A stretch of 54,132 nt of DNA from Lachnospiraceae bacterium. Lineage in GTDB: Bacteria; Bacillota; Clostridia; Lachnospirales; Lachnospiraceae. Positions 16,873 through 25,273 of this stretch are shown here, one piece after another. The notes beneath the pieces were generated by a model, which was not told where the DNA came from, ran no database searches, and was given only the letters and a program-made list of their open reading frames with translations. The stretch covers positions 1 through 54,132 of the forward strand of contig JAFRSU010000032.1 in assembly GCA_017427415.1 (NCBI GenBank). Direction: 5' to 3'. Position numbers and translations under genes: made by a program. Numbering within the stretch: the stretch's first letter is position 1; the number at the start of each line of letters is the position of its first letter.

Positions 16873-17286
16873 ATGACAGCAGCTATGGCAAACGTATATA
16901 AGAGCAACTCTATTAACACAGCATCACCTGCAGAGCTTACACTTATGCTTTATGATGGAGCTATCAAGTTCTGTAATATAGCTTTAGGTGCCATAGAAAG
17001 TGGAGATGTTCAGAAAGCAAATACTAACATCATAAAAGCAGAAAATATTATCACTGAATTTAGAGCCACATTAGATTTTAAATATCCCGTAGCAAAGGAT
17101 TTTGATAGAGTATATGACTGGATATACAGAAGGCTTGTAGAAGCTAATTTGCATAAGGATGCAGAAGTACTTGAGGACGCAACTCGTCTTATCCGTGAGA
17201 TGCGTGATACCTGGAAGGAAGTAATGAAGCTTAGCCGTGCTTCTGGTGGTGAAGGCCAGATTAAATATGTGTCAGCTGGTGCGTAA
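16873..17286 (+). CDS. fliS: Flagellin export chaperone FliS
   Basis: A 137-residue four-helix chaperone that binds the C-terminal helix of flagellin and delivers it to the export gate. The N-terminal YKSNSINTASPAELTLMLYD and GAIKFCNIAL blocks are diagnostic. Later NTNIIKAENIITEFRATLD is also family-typical. The ATG at 16873 follows GAGGAAAGAGG. It has its own sigma-28 promoter and a terminator. Confidence 0.95.
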   Translation: MTAAMANVYKSNSINTASPAELTLMLYDGAIKFCNIALGAIESGDVQKANTNIIKAENIITEFRATLDFKYPVAKDFDRVYDWIYRRLVEANLHKDAEVLEDATRLIREMRDTWKEVMKLSRASGGEGQIKYVSAGA

Positions 17287-17309
17287 AGAGCGTTTTATAA
17301 TATGAGAAA

Positions 17310-17346
17310 ACAGGCAGAGGAAAAACAATTCTTCTGCTTGTTTTTG
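17310..17346 (+). terminator. Terminator of fliS
   Basis: An imperfect stem ACAGGCAGAGGAA/TTCTTCTGCTTGT followed by TTTTTG. It leaves about 75 bases before the next gene, where I see no clear promoter. Confidence 0.7.
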
Positions 17347-17420
17347 TTAGATGGTTATGGTATAAAAATACTATAAGGTATTTTGCAAATTGATATTATT
17401 ATAAAAAGGGGATTGTGTAT

Positions 17421-17912
17421 ATGAGAGATAGTGAGAAGGTTACATATTTAAATATCATGATTGATACATTAAAGAAGAAAGAGATACTGCTTAATAATCT
17501 TAAGATGATCACTACCAAGCAGGCAGAAATCTTGGAAGGTGAAGAGTTTGCAGCTGATGATTTTGATAATACTATAGATGAAAAACAGAAATCTATAGAT
17601 GCGCTGATGAAACTTGATGATGGATTTATGGATATGTATGCCAAGGTAAAAGATACTTTGCTCTCAAATGGAAGTGACTATATTCCGGAGATAGAGCAGG
17701 CTAAGGCATTAATCAAGAAGCAGACGGATATGTCTGTAGAACTGCAGGCTATGGAGGAGAAGAACAAAGTTAAGCTTACCATGCAGTTATCAAAAGGCAG
17801 ACAAAAGGGAAAGGATTTCCGCACCAGTTCCCGTACTGCTGCAGCATATTATAAGAATATGAGTAATCATCATCAGGATGGGGATTCGTACTTCTTAGAT
17901 AGTAAAAAATAA
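17421..17912 (+). CDS. Putative FliT/FlgN-like flagellar chaperone
   Basis: A 163-residue hydrophilic, helical protein (LNIMIDTLKKKEILLNNLK and DEKQKSIDALMKLDDGF), weakly FlgN-like in pattern. Its position directly after fliS is that of FliT, the FliD chaperone, in many bacteria. I do not see a family-defining motif, so the role is inferred from context. ATG 17421 is chosen over a GTG at 17415 because AAAAAGGGG sits at better distance. The C-terminal 35 residues are basic then polar (KGRQKGKDFRTSSRT), probably disordered. The gene ends in a convergent junction with the DUF2442 gene. Confidence 0.6.
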   Translation: MRDSEKVTYLNIMIDTLKKKEILLNNLKMITTKQAEILEGEEFAADDFDNTIDEKQKSIDALMKLDDGFMDMYAKVKDTLLSNGSDYIPEIEQAKALIKKQTDMSVELQAMEEKNKVKLTMQLSKGRQKGKDFRTSSRTAAAYYKNMSNHHQDGDSYFLDSKK

Positions 17913-17927
17913 GAACAGATCAAAGAA

Positions 17928-17962
17928 GACACTTTCATAACCAAATAAGTTATGAAAGTGTC
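17928..17962. terminator. Bidirectional terminator-like hairpin at a convergent junction
   Basis: A perfect 14-bp stem GACACTTTCATAAC/GTTATGAAAGTGTC with a 7-base loop lies between the ends of two converging genes. T-runs are weak on both sides. Confidence 0.6.
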
Positions 17963-17967
17963 TATTG

Positions 17968-18408
17968 TTATGCTCCTAATTTGGGATCACCATATTCTCG
18001 TTTCATAGCATCTATAGAAACGACCCATTGTTTGCCAAATTTACAGGCATCTACGCCGTTAATAAGCTTTCCGTATATTATGGCTTTACGTAGAGTGCTT
18101 TCGTTTAGTTTCCAAAGTTCGGTTGCTTCAGTAAATGCTATAAGGCCATCGAATGGCGTACTAATCTGTTTGCCATTAGCGAATAGCTCATCACAGGAAA
18201 TGTCTAGCTCATCATTCCAAACAATCCCATAGCCCCCAACATCAACTTTAGCGGTGAAGAAAATCTCCGGAGATTCTTCTAAGACCTTAAATGATGGCCA
18301 TTTAGTGATTAAAGGTTTAATATCATAGATTTTGGTGATTCCTTCTGTAAATTGAACGCTTAACTGAAGATTTGGAAGAGCTGAAACGGCTTTTACTTTA
18401 TGAAACAT
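17968..18408 (-). CDS. DUF2442 protein with C-terminal helix-turn-helix
   Basis: A 146-residue protein. The N-terminal 80 residues match DUF2442 (KAVSALPNLQLSVQFTEG, then ITKIYDIKPLI). The C-terminal half (EATELWKLNESTLRKAI, then GKLINGVDACKFGKQWVV) looks like an excisionase/MerR-like DNA-binding helix-turn-helix. Such proteins often accompany or act as antitoxin-like regulators, but no toxin partner is adjacent. It is transcribed against the flagellar genes and divergently from flagellin. A perfect inverted repeat overlaps its promoter and suggests autorepression. Its insertion between the fliS region and flagellin looks like a cargo gene. Confidence 0.75.
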   Translation of the reverse strand: MFHKVKAVSALPNLQLSVQFTEGITKIYDIKPLITKWPSFKVLEESPEIFFTAKVDVGGYGIVWNDELDISCDELFANGKQISTPFDGLIAFTEATELWKLNESTLRKAIIYGKLINGVDACKFGKQWVVSIDAMKREYGDPKLGA

Positions 18409-18430
18409 GTTATCATCTCCTTGTAAAATA

Positions 18431-18460
18431 AGGATATCACGGAAACGTGATATTTGTCAA
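18431..18460 (-). promoter_or_regulatory. Promoter and palindromic operator of the DUF2442 gene
   Basis: On the minus strand, TTGACA (18455-18460) is followed after 18 bases by TATCCT (18431-18436). The perfect inverted repeat ATATCACG-GAAA-CGTGATAT (18434-18453) fills the spacer and overlaps the -10, as an autorepressor operator would. Confidence 0.55.
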
Positions 18461-18497
18461 GCAAAGAATCTTTGAAAAAATTTTTTGATACAGGGGT

Positions 18498-18524
18498 TAA
18501 GTAATCCGAAATCCCGGTCGATAT
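18498..18524 (+). promoter_or_regulatory. Upstream sigma-28-type promoter of flagellin (P1)
   Basis: TAAG (18498-18501), 15 bases, GTCGATAT (18517-18524). It is part of an approximately 92-base tandem duplication; the second copy is the closer P2 promoter. Both copies share GGGGTTAAGTAATCC and the downstream AAGTGTCAGG. Confidence 0.7.
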
Positions 18525-18589
18525 AATAAGTGTCAGGGAGAAGGAAACAAACTTCAGAAAAAATAATAAAAATTTTTTCTAAAAGGGGT

Positions 18590-18616
18590 TAAGTAATCCA
18601 AAACATCTGCCGATAT
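18590..18616 (+). promoter_or_regulatory. Proximal sigma-28-type promoter of flagellin (P2)
   Basis: TAAG (18590-18593), 15 bases, GCCGATAT (18609-18616), the best match to the sigma-28 consensus in the window. Confidence 0.85.
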
Positions 18617-18622
18617 ATAAAG

Positions 18623-18690
18623 TGTCAGGCAGAAAACCTGACAAAACAACTATAAATGTGGCAAGGAAGCCACTACACATTCAAGGAGGA
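18623..18690 (+). promoter_or_regulatory. Flagellin leader: 5' stabilising hairpin and CsrA-type sites
   Basis: TGTCAGG/CCTGACA (18623-18643) would sit at the very 5' end of the P2 transcript. A second hairpin GTGGC-AAGGAA-GCCAC (18658-18673) shows GGA in its loop, and the ribosome site CAAGGAGGA (18682-18690) gives another GGA about 20 bases away. This two-site layout resembles the CsrA-controlled hag leader of Bacillus. Confidence 0.6.
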
Positions 18691-18696
18691 AAAATT

Positions 18697-19536
18697 ATGA
18701 TAGTACAACACAACATGACAGCCCTTAACGCAAACAGACAGCTGGGCGTATCAAACTCAAGTTTAGCAAAGTCAACAGAGAAGTTATCAAGCGGTTACAG
18801 AATTAACCGTGCAGGCGATGACGCAGCAGGTCTCTCTATTTCAGAGAAGATGCGTGGTCAGATCAGAGGTCTCGACAGAGCTTCTACCAATGCTCAGGAT
18901 GGTGTATCACTTATCCAGACAGCTGAAGGTGCTCTTAATGAAGTTCATTCTATACTTCAGAGAATGCGTGAACTTACCGTTCAGGCAGCTAATGATCCCA
19001 ATGCAAGTGAAGATCGTACAGCTATCTCAGCTGAACAGTCACAGCTTGTAGCTGAAATCAATAGAATTGCTAGCCAGACACAGTTTAACGGCATGAAGTT
19101 ATTAGATGGATCTTTCACAGATAAGCATCTTCAGGTTGGTGCAAACTCAGGTCAGAGCATTAGCATTAAGATTAGCAATATAAGTGCAAGCAACCTTGCT
19201 ACTAATACTGCTGGTGGTGCTATTACTGATGCAGGATCAAAGATGACTACTTATACAAATGCTACTAAGTTCTTGACATCTGTTGATTCAGCAATTAAGC
19301 ATGTTTCTTCGCAGAGATCTAATCTTGGTGCAATTCAGAACAGACTTGAGCACACTATTGCTAATGCTGATAATACAGCAGAGAATCTGCAGGCAGCAGA
19401 AAGCCGTATCCGTGATGTTGACATGGCTGATGAAATGGTTAAGTACTCGAAGAGTAGCATTCTTCAGCAGGCTGGTCAGTCTATGCTGGCTCAGGCAAAT
19501 CAGTCAACACAGGGTGTTCTGTCACTCTTAAGATAA
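18697..19536 (+). CDS. fliC: Flagellin, major filament protein
   Basis: A 279-residue flagellin, compact with a minimal variable domain. The N-terminal domain (IVQHNMTALNANRQLG, KLSSGYRINRAGDDAAGLSI) and C-terminal domain (RDVDMADEMVKYSKSSIL, AQANQSTQGVLSLL) are canonical. ATG 18697 follows CAAGGAGGA; in-frame codons upstream (from 18622) lie in the leader hairpins and are rejected. Only about 50 residues separate the conserved arms, and they are Ser/Thr/Asn-rich, offering O-glycosylation sites for the Maf-type enzyme encoded next. Expression is expected from tandem sigma-28 promoters with CsrA-FliW control. Confidence 0.97.
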   Translation: MIVQHNMTALNANRQLGVSNSSLAKSTEKLSSGYRINRAGDDAAGLSISEKMRGQIRGLDRASTNAQDGVSLIQTAEGALNEVHSILQRMRELTVQAANDPNASEDRTAISAEQSQLVAEINRIASQTQFNGMKLLDGSFTDKHLQVGANSGQSISIKISNISASNLATNTAGGAITDAGSKMTTYTNATKFLTSVDSAIKHVSSQRSNLGAIQNRLEHTIANADNTAENLQAAESRIRDVDMADEMVKYSKSSILQQAGQSMLAQANQSTQGVLSLLR

Positions 19537-19564
19537 TGCTAAAACTAACTATCGTAAATGTGGA

Positions 19565-19594
19565 AAGATACAGCCGAAAGGCTGTATCTTTTTT
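19565..19594 (+). terminator. Terminator of flagellin gene
   Basis: An 11-bp stem AAGATACAGCC/GGCTGTATCTT with a GAAA loop, followed by T residues. Confidence 0.95.
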
Positions 19595-19619
19595 CTTGCT
19601 TTTTTGGGGATGTAATGAT

Positions 19620-21752
19620 ATGATTTCCATAGATACAATGAAAAATGCAGATTTGTCGAGAGGATATTTGGCTATGAATTTAATTGATTTAATTGATAAA
19701 ATAGAAATGGATTGTTATTCTGATAGATTTAAGGATGCTGCTAGTGAAGTAGAAACATTTATTGATCTAGTTTCTGAACAGTATAATGATAATAGTATTA
19801 TTCCAATACTTAAAGTTATGCTTTCTGCGATGGAAAATGGGGATAATATATTGATTGGAGATTGCTTAGAATACGGCATAAAACCATGGCTTATGAAACA
19901 AAATGTATTAGATGGCATATTTGACTCTTCTTTATATATGTTACCGGAAATTGGAGAGGATATATACTACTATTCTTCATTTTCAGAAGAACCTGTTTTG
20001 TGTGTAAAAAATCAAGAAGGGGTAGTTGTGAGGTTAAATAGCCTTTTCTCTCCTAATAATGAAGTTAATTGGTGGATTTCCGGTCTAGATTTAAATAAAA
20101 ATACTTCAGGTGTTTGCTTATTTGGGTTAGGAACGGGACTGTTTGCGGAAAAGGTACTAGATACTATATCTGATAATAGTTTTTTGATTATATATGAAGC
20201 TGACAGAACAATTATGCAGTATTGTTTGGATTGCGGTGATAGGCCTCAAGCTGATGAAGCAGAAAAACAAATATCCAATAGAATTAAAAAAATATGTGCA
20301 GATAAAAGAGTAACTATATTATTTGAAAAAGAAGATAATGCTGCATTTAGATATAAATTAGAAAATAATCTTGATTATATAGCAATGGCTGGTCTTACTG
20401 TAGCTAAACATAACAATTATGATAGATTATATCCTAAAAGCTGTCTGAAATTTTTCCAGGAAATAAATAATTACAGAGCTAAAGTATTAACAAATAAAAA
20501 TACTATAGCCTTTTTTAAGGAACGACACCCAGAGAATCTTTTTAAAAACTTTTGGTTTTACAAAAATGTTAATGTATGTACTGATGTTGGAGAGATACTT
20601 CCAAAGGATGTTCCGGTTGTTATTGTTTCAGCAGGTCCATCGTTAGATAAAAATGTCGATTTGCTAAATGAGATTAAAGGACGTTTTTTGATTTTTGCAG
20701 TAGATTCTGCGGTACCATATTTACTGAGAAAAGATATTATTCCGGATATTGCTATAACAATTGATGCAATAAAATATACTAGTTGTTTTTCAGATGAAAG
20801 AGCAAAAGAAATCCCTTGTATATTTGATGTGACGGCTAATAATGAAATACTTAGTAAGCATAAAGGTAGAGTTTTATTATTTAATAATTCTGATTTTTAT
20901 GCGACACGTTTATTGGAGCATATTGGAATTGAATTGCCTCCGATGTTTAATGGAGGTTCTGTGGCGACAGCGGCCTTTACAGTTGCTTATTATTGGAGAC
21001 AAAAAACGATTATTTTAATTGGTCAAGATTTAGCTTTTTTGAATGGATCAACACATGCTGGTGGGGTAAATGATGGAGCCCAAAATGAAACGGTTAAAGT
21101 AGAGGGATACTATGGAGAAGAAATAACTACAAGATCCGATTGGTTAGGTTATTTGAAATGGTTTGAAAACTCTATTGAAGCAATAAAGGAACAAGATTAT
21201 TATAGGGTAATAGATGCTACAGAAGGAGGCGCTAAAATTCATGGTTCAGAGCAAATGACTTTGAGAGAAGTAATTGATAATTATAAGGATGCCAATGGTA
21301 AATTGTCAGGGTATGATTTTGGTGAACATATAAAAAAATTAGTATTTTCTATAGACGAACAAAAATATAGGGAATTAATGAATAATCTAAAATCATCTGT
21401 AGAGAAATTGAAGGAAATAAAAATAAATGCTGATGAAGCAATTAGAATATGTAAAAATTTATTGACTAGAATAGAAAATGATTCTGCTACTGCAACATTT
21501 GTAGACAAAGAAAAAAAGAAAATCACAAAGATAACCGATAAATGCTCATCTTTTACAATTTTTCCGTTGTTAAACAATTATTTAATTACGGATGTGGTTG
21601 ATGAGATAAGTCGATTAAGATATTCTGAAGGAGATATAAAAACGGTTGAAATGAATGGAATAAGATTGATGCTTATTTCGTTTGAATCCATGGTTTTAGC
21701 GGCAGATTCTTTATATGATAAAGCAAGAGGGATTTTTTCAGATATGGAATAG
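19620..21752 (+). CDS. Maf-type flagellin glycosyltransferase (DUF115/MptE-like)
   Basis: A 710-residue motility accessory factor. The family transfers nonulosonic acids (pseudaminic or legionaminic) onto Ser/Thr of flagellin in the cytoplasm. The diagnostic core is VVIVSAGPSLDKNVDLL (A338 onward), then FAVDSAVPYLLRKDIIPD and IILIGQDLAFLNGSTHAGG. ATG 19620 is chosen because GGGGATG lies just upstream and the flagellin terminator ends about 25 bases earlier; longer in-frame starts run through that terminator. From here to about 25220 the DNA becomes clearly AT-richer than the flagellar genes, a sign of separate ancestry. Its donor is presumably the CMP sugar made by the leg genes nearby. Confidence 0.88.
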   Translation: MISIDTMKNADLSRGYLAMNLIDLIDKIEMDCYSDRFKDAASEVETFIDLVSEQYNDNSIIPILKVMLSAMENGDNILIGDCLEYGIKPWLMKQNVLDGIFDSSLYMLPEIGEDIYYYSSFSEEPVLCVKNQEGVVVRLNSLFSPNNEVNWWISGLDLNKNTSGVCLFGLGTGLFAEKVLDTISDNSFLIIYEADRTIMQYCLDCGDRPQADEAEKQISNRIKKICADKRVTILFEKEDNAAFRYKLENNLDYIAMAGLTVAKHNNYDRLYPKSCLKFFQEINNYRAKVLTNKNTIAFFKERHPENLFKNFWFYKNVNVCTDVGEILPKDVPVVIVSAGPSLDKNVDLLNEIKGRFLIFAVDSAVPYLLRKDIIPDIAITIDAIKYTSCFSDERAKEIPCIFDVTANNEILSKHKGRVLLFNNSDFYATRLLEHIGIELPPMFNGGSVATAAFTVAYYWRQKTIILIGQDLAFLNGSTHAGGVNDGAQNETVKVEGYYGEEITTRSDWLGYLKWFENSIEAIKEQDYYRVIDATEGGAKIHGSEQMTLREVIDNYKDANGKLSGYDFGEHIKKLVFSIDEQKYRELMNNLKSSVEKLKEIKINADEAIRICKNLLTRIENDSATATFVDKEKKKITKITDKCSSFTIFPLLNNYLITDVVDEISRLRYSEGDIKTVEMNGIRLMLISFESMVLAADSLYDKARGIFSDME

Positions 21753-21871
21753 TTATGGTGATACTATTTTATACATACGTTATTCAAGTGCTTCTTATAT
21801 ACACTGCAAAAGTTTTATTTGGTATGGAATATAAATGAAATAATAGAAAAAGTGAATAAGGGTAAGGTCAT

Positions 21872-22837
21872 ATGAATATTGTTGTAATTGGATTGGGATC
21901 AATGGGAAAAAGAAGAATTCGTTTGATGAAAGAAATGTATCCGCATTTTCATATTGTAGGTGTAGATGGGCGTAAAGATAGATGTGACGAAGTACAAAAA
22001 ATGTTTTCCATCAAGTGCTTCAACTCTTTAAGTGAAGTTGATTTATTGATTGATGCTGCATTTATATGTACTTCTCCTAATTCTCATAATGAATTAATTC
22101 AAAGATGCTTATCACGGGGATGGAATATTTTTTCAGAATTGAACCTTGTATCAGATGGTTATGATGACAACATTAGATTGGCAAAAGAAAAAGGAGTAGT
22201 ATTATTTCTTTCTTCAACTTTTTTGTATCGTGAAGAAATTAATTATATCAGGAATAGAATTGGTAATGCATCCTGGAATTATATCTATCATATTGGACAA
22301 TACTTACCGGATTGGCATCCTTGGGAGAATTATAAAGAAACTTTTTTTGGAAACAAAGAAACAAATGGATGTCGAGAGATTATGGCAATTGAGTTGCCGT
22401 GGTTAATAGAGACTTTTGGAGAAGTTAATGAAATCAATGTGATAGGAAATAAAATAACAGAATTGAATATAGATTTTAATGATAATTTTTTTGTTCAGTT
22501 AATACATGCTAATGGAAGCAAGGGGTGTTTGATTGCTGATGTAGTTTCTCCGGTTGCAGTTAGAAAACTTGAAGTATATAAGGAAGGAAAATATTTATCG
22601 TGGAATGGTACTCCTGAGAGTTTAATGGAGTTTAATACAAATAATAAAAAATTAGAGCAAGTAAGATTATTTGAAAAGACAGAACATGCTGATGGCTATA
22701 GTTCATTTGTGGTAGAAAATGCATATAAAAATGAAATAAAGGCTTTTTTTGCTACAATGACAAACAACGAAACTCCTATATATGGATTTGAACAAGATAA
22801 AAAAATCTTACAGTTGATAAATAGAATCGGGGCATAA
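21872..22837 (+). CDS. Gfo/Idh/MocA-family oxidoreductase, atypical
   Basis: A 321-residue protein with the N-terminal NAD(P)-binding fold IVVIGLGSMGKRRIRLM and the family's C-terminal beta-sheet domain. The usual catalytic EKP lysine motif is replaced by SELNL around residue 90, so it may have altered chemistry or be catalytically weak. Such enzymes oxidise or reduce sugar carbons, and in glycan loci they diversify amino sugars. It starts after AAGGGTAAGG and is followed after one base by a second, more canonical family member, suggesting a functional pair. The target is presumably a nonulosonic acid or a precursor; this is inference from context. Confidence 0.75.
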   Translation: MNIVVIGLGSMGKRRIRLMKEMYPHFHIVGVDGRKDRCDEVQKMFSIKCFNSLSEVDLLIDAAFICTSPNSHNELIQRCLSRGWNIFSELNLVSDGYDDNIRLAKEKGVVLFLSSTFLYREEINYIRNRIGNASWNYIYHIGQYLPDWHPWENYKETFFGNKETNGCREIMAIELPWLIETFGEVNEINVIGNKITELNIDFNDNFFVQLIHANGSKGCLIADVVSPVAVRKLEVYKEGKYLSWNGTPESLMEFNTNNKKLEQVRLFEKTEHADGYSSFVVENAYKNEIKAFFATMTNNETPIYGFEQDKKILQLINRIGA

Positions 22838-22838
22838 A

Positions 22839-23798
22839 ATGGATACAGTCAAGGTGTGTTTTGTGGGTATAGGATCTATAGCTAAACGCCATATCAGAAA
22901 TTTACGTTATATTGCTAAAGAAAAAAAATTTGATATTATTATCGACGCTTTTCGACGAAATGATTTACCAGTTGATGGGGTAAATCATGTTTTTTGTGAC
23001 TTTAATGCACTTCCAAATGATTATGATGCCATTTTTATTACAAATCCAACAGCTCAACATTTAAATACTTTAAAAATATTCCAAGAAAAAGGAAAAAATT
23101 TTTTTGTAGAAAAACCAATAGTTTCTCTTTCACAGATTAATGAAGCGAGAGAACTATCGCTGAGAAAGGATTCATATTACTATGTGGCTTGTCCACTTCG
23201 ATACAATGCAGTTATTAATTATATTAAAGAAAACGTAAAAGTTGAGGATGTTATTTCGGTACGTAGTATATCGTCGAGTTATCTCCCTGATTGGCGTCCT
23301 AATCAAGATTATAGGGACTCGTATAGTTCTCATAAAGACATGGGAGGTGGGGTTAGTATTGATCTTATTCATGAATGGGATTATTTAACATATTTGTTTG
23401 GATTTCCTCAAAAAGTTATGAGTATGATTGGAAAAAAATCCGAATTGGAAATTGATAGTGATGATTACGCTATTTATATAGCTGAATATGAGAAAATGAT
23501 TGTGGAATTACATCTTGACTACTTTGGACGAAATACTATAAGGGAAATACAATTATTTACTAAAGAAGATACTATTATTGGAGACCTTGTTAGTAACAGC
23601 ATTTCTTTTCTAAAAAGACAAAAACGATTAGATTTTAATGAAGAAAGAGATGATTTTCAAAGAAGAGAGATCCAATACTTCTTGAATAAAATAATGAATA
23701 GGCAACAGCAAGTGAAAGAGTATTATCATGCCTTATCTGTTTTAGAATTAACACAAGGGAGTGTAATAAATGAAAGAGTTGGAACTGATACAAAATGA
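22839..23798 (+). CDS. Gfo/Idh/MocA-family oxidoreductase
   Basis: A 319-residue oxidoreductase with VCFVGIGSIAKRHIRNL at the N-terminus and an intact FFVEKPIVSL motif (EKP), the usual catalytic region. Both this and the previous protein share a YLPDWxP segment (SSSYLPDWRPNQDYR here, GQYLPDWHPWENYK there), pointing to common ancestry and a similar ligand. The start directly follows the previous stop, and its end overlaps the next gene by 29 bases, so the genes are translationally coupled. Role inferred: modification of a flagellar sugar. Confidence 0.82.
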   Translation: MDTVKVCFVGIGSIAKRHIRNLRYIAKEKKFDIIIDAFRRNDLPVDGVNHVFCDFNALPNDYDAIFITNPTAQHLNTLKIFQEKGKNFFVEKPIVSLSQINEARELSLRKDSYYYVACPLRYNAVINYIKENVKVEDVISVRSISSSYLPDWRPNQDYRDSYSSHKDMGGGVSIDLIHEWDYLTYLFGFPQKVMSMIGKKSELEIDSDDYAIYIAEYEKMIVELHLDYFGRNTIREIQLFTKEDTIIGDLVSNSISFLKRQKRLDFNEERDDFQRREIQYFLNKIMNRQQQVKEYYHALSVLELTQGSVINERVGTDTK

Positions 23799-24453
23799 CG
23801 TGGAAATGATTTTGATTCATCAGCTAAAACAACACTGGATAGATATAGACGAATCAATAATTCATGATGCTATACCCAATACTTTAAAAAAGATTAGTGT
23901 TAGTTTTCAGAATCTGAATGATTCACGTTTTTATTGTAATGGAGAAGTTCGGTTTTCTCCCTATAATTCTCTTCATTGGTCAATTTTTCTTTATAGACTT
24001 TCAAATGAATTATACAGAACAAGTAGTGGAATAATTCCAAAAGAAGCAGATATGGTATATTATTTGAATAAAATATTCAATTCTGTGGATTGGTTTTATG
24101 CAATTGAATTACCGCCCCATTTTTTATGTGAGCATCCTCTTGGAAGTGTTTTAGGAAGAGCAAAATATGGAGACTATTTTTTTGTTTATCAAGGAACAAC
24201 GGTTGGTGGAAATAGAAATAATGGAAAATTGTGTTATCCGGTAATAGGGAAAAATGTTATTATGTTTGCCAATAGTACGATATTAGGAGAAAGTATTATA
24301 GGTGAAAATGTGGTTATTTCTGCAGAGACATATATTATTAATGAGGTGATTCCAGATAATAGTATTGTATTTGGAAAATCTCCTAATTTGATTATAAAGA
24401 ATAAATCACCTGAGATGATAAAAAAATACACTGAACATATTTGGAGATGGTAG
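23770..24453 (+). CDS. Left-handed beta-helix acetyltransferase, CysE-like
   Basis: A 227-residue protein whose C-terminal half holds hexapeptide-repeat turns (VFVYQGTTVGG, then KNVIMFANSTILGES and NVVISAETYIIN), as in serine acetyltransferases. The conserved catalytic-histidine region is H-P-L-G-S-V-L around residue 122. The N-terminal helical part is longer than in simple sugar acetyltransferases, as in CysE. In this context it more likely acylates a sugar or the flagellar nonulosonic acid than serine. ATG 23770 follows AAGGGAGTG and overlaps the preceding gene. Confidence 0.72.
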   Translation: MKELELIQNDVEMILIHQLKQHWIDIDESIIHDAIPNTLKKISVSFQNLNDSRFYCNGEVRFSPYNSLHWSIFLYRLSNELYRTSSGIIPKEADMVYYLNKIFNSVDWFYAIELPPHFLCEHPLGSVLGRAKYGDYFFVYQGTTVGGNRNNGKLCYPVIGKNVIMFANSTILGESIIGENVVISAETYIINEVIPDNSIVFGKSPNLIIKNKSPEMIKKYTEHIWRW

Positions 24454-24458
24454 ATTTT

Positions 24459-25220
24459 ATGAGAATATTATTTACAATTTGTGGACGAGCTGGCTCTAAA
24501 GGATTTAAAAACAAAAATCTGAAGGAAATGAGAAGGATACCTCTTATTTTTTATACTTTAGCAGCTATAAAAGGGTATAATTTAAAACATCCTGAGGATG
24601 AAGTAAAAATTGTAGTGAATACTGACAGTAATCCTTTAATATCTTTAATAAAGAGTCAAAAAGAATTACAGGTTGAATTTGTTGAACGTAAAGAAGAACT
24701 TGCCGGGGATATAGTGCCTAAGGTAAGCGTGATAAAGGACACATATCTTTCGTATAAGGGATTTGCTCCTAATGTTGTGATTGATCTTGATATTACATCT
24801 CCTTTGCGGCGAGTAATCGATATTGAAAAGGTAATAGAAGAATATAGAAAAGGGATCTACGATATTGTTTTTAGTGTTGTCGAAGCTAGAAGAAGTCCAT
24901 ATTTTAATATGGTGGAAAATAAGAGCGATGGCTATTATAGGAAAATATGTACTTCAAGTTATACTGCAAGACAGCAAGCTCCTAAATCATATGAATTAAA
25001 TGCAAGCATATATGCTTATTCGACGGATTTTTTGAACAGTAATATAGACAGAACGATACTTGATTATAAATGTGGTATATCTGTTATGCAAGACTATCTT
25101 GTTTTAGATATAGATTCTGAAGAGGATTTTCAGATGATACAATATCTTCATGAGTACTATTGTACAAAAGATGAGGGGCTTTTAAAAGTTTTTGAAACAG
25201 CAAAGAGATTTATTGTTTAA
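24459..25220 (+). CDS. legF: CMP-nonulosonate cytidylyltransferase (LegF/NeuA type)
   Basis: A 253-residue acylneuraminate cytidylyltransferase that activates a nine-carbon sugar acid with CTP for transfer. The N-terminal CTP-binding motif is FTICGRAGSKGFKNKN, followed by VIDLDITSPLRR and the substrate-contact region RQQAPKSYELNASIYAY, all typical. ATG 24459 is used because GGAGATGG lies 8 bases upstream; it begins 5 bases after the previous stop. It would convert legionaminic acid made by LegI to the CMP donor used by the Maf protein. It sits on the opposite strand from the other leg genes and is AT-richer. Confidence 0.85.
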   Translation: MRILFTICGRAGSKGFKNKNLKEMRRIPLIFYTLAAIKGYNLKHPEDEVKIVVNTDSNPLISLIKSQKELQVEFVERKEELAGDIVPKVSVIKDTYLSYKGFAPNVVIDLDITSPLRRVIDIEKVIEEYRKGIYDIVFSVVEARRSPYFNMVENKSDGYYRKICTSSYTARQQAPKSYELNASIYAYSTDFLNSNIDRTILDYKCGISVMQDYLVLDIDSEEDFQMIQYLHEYYCTKDEGLLKVFETAKRFIV

Positions 25221-25273
25221 CATATAAGTGTACAATTAATCATAAGGCTTAATATTTACATAAAAAGATTTGA

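Noticed and set aside
18622..18696. Extended N-terminus for the main flagellin
   Set aside because: The region forms leader hairpins and precedes the ribosome site; flagellins begin at the helix starting with ATG 18697.
19536..19619. Extended N-terminus for the Maf protein
   Set aside because: It would be translated through the flagellin terminator hairpin; ATG 19620 has a ribosome site just after it.
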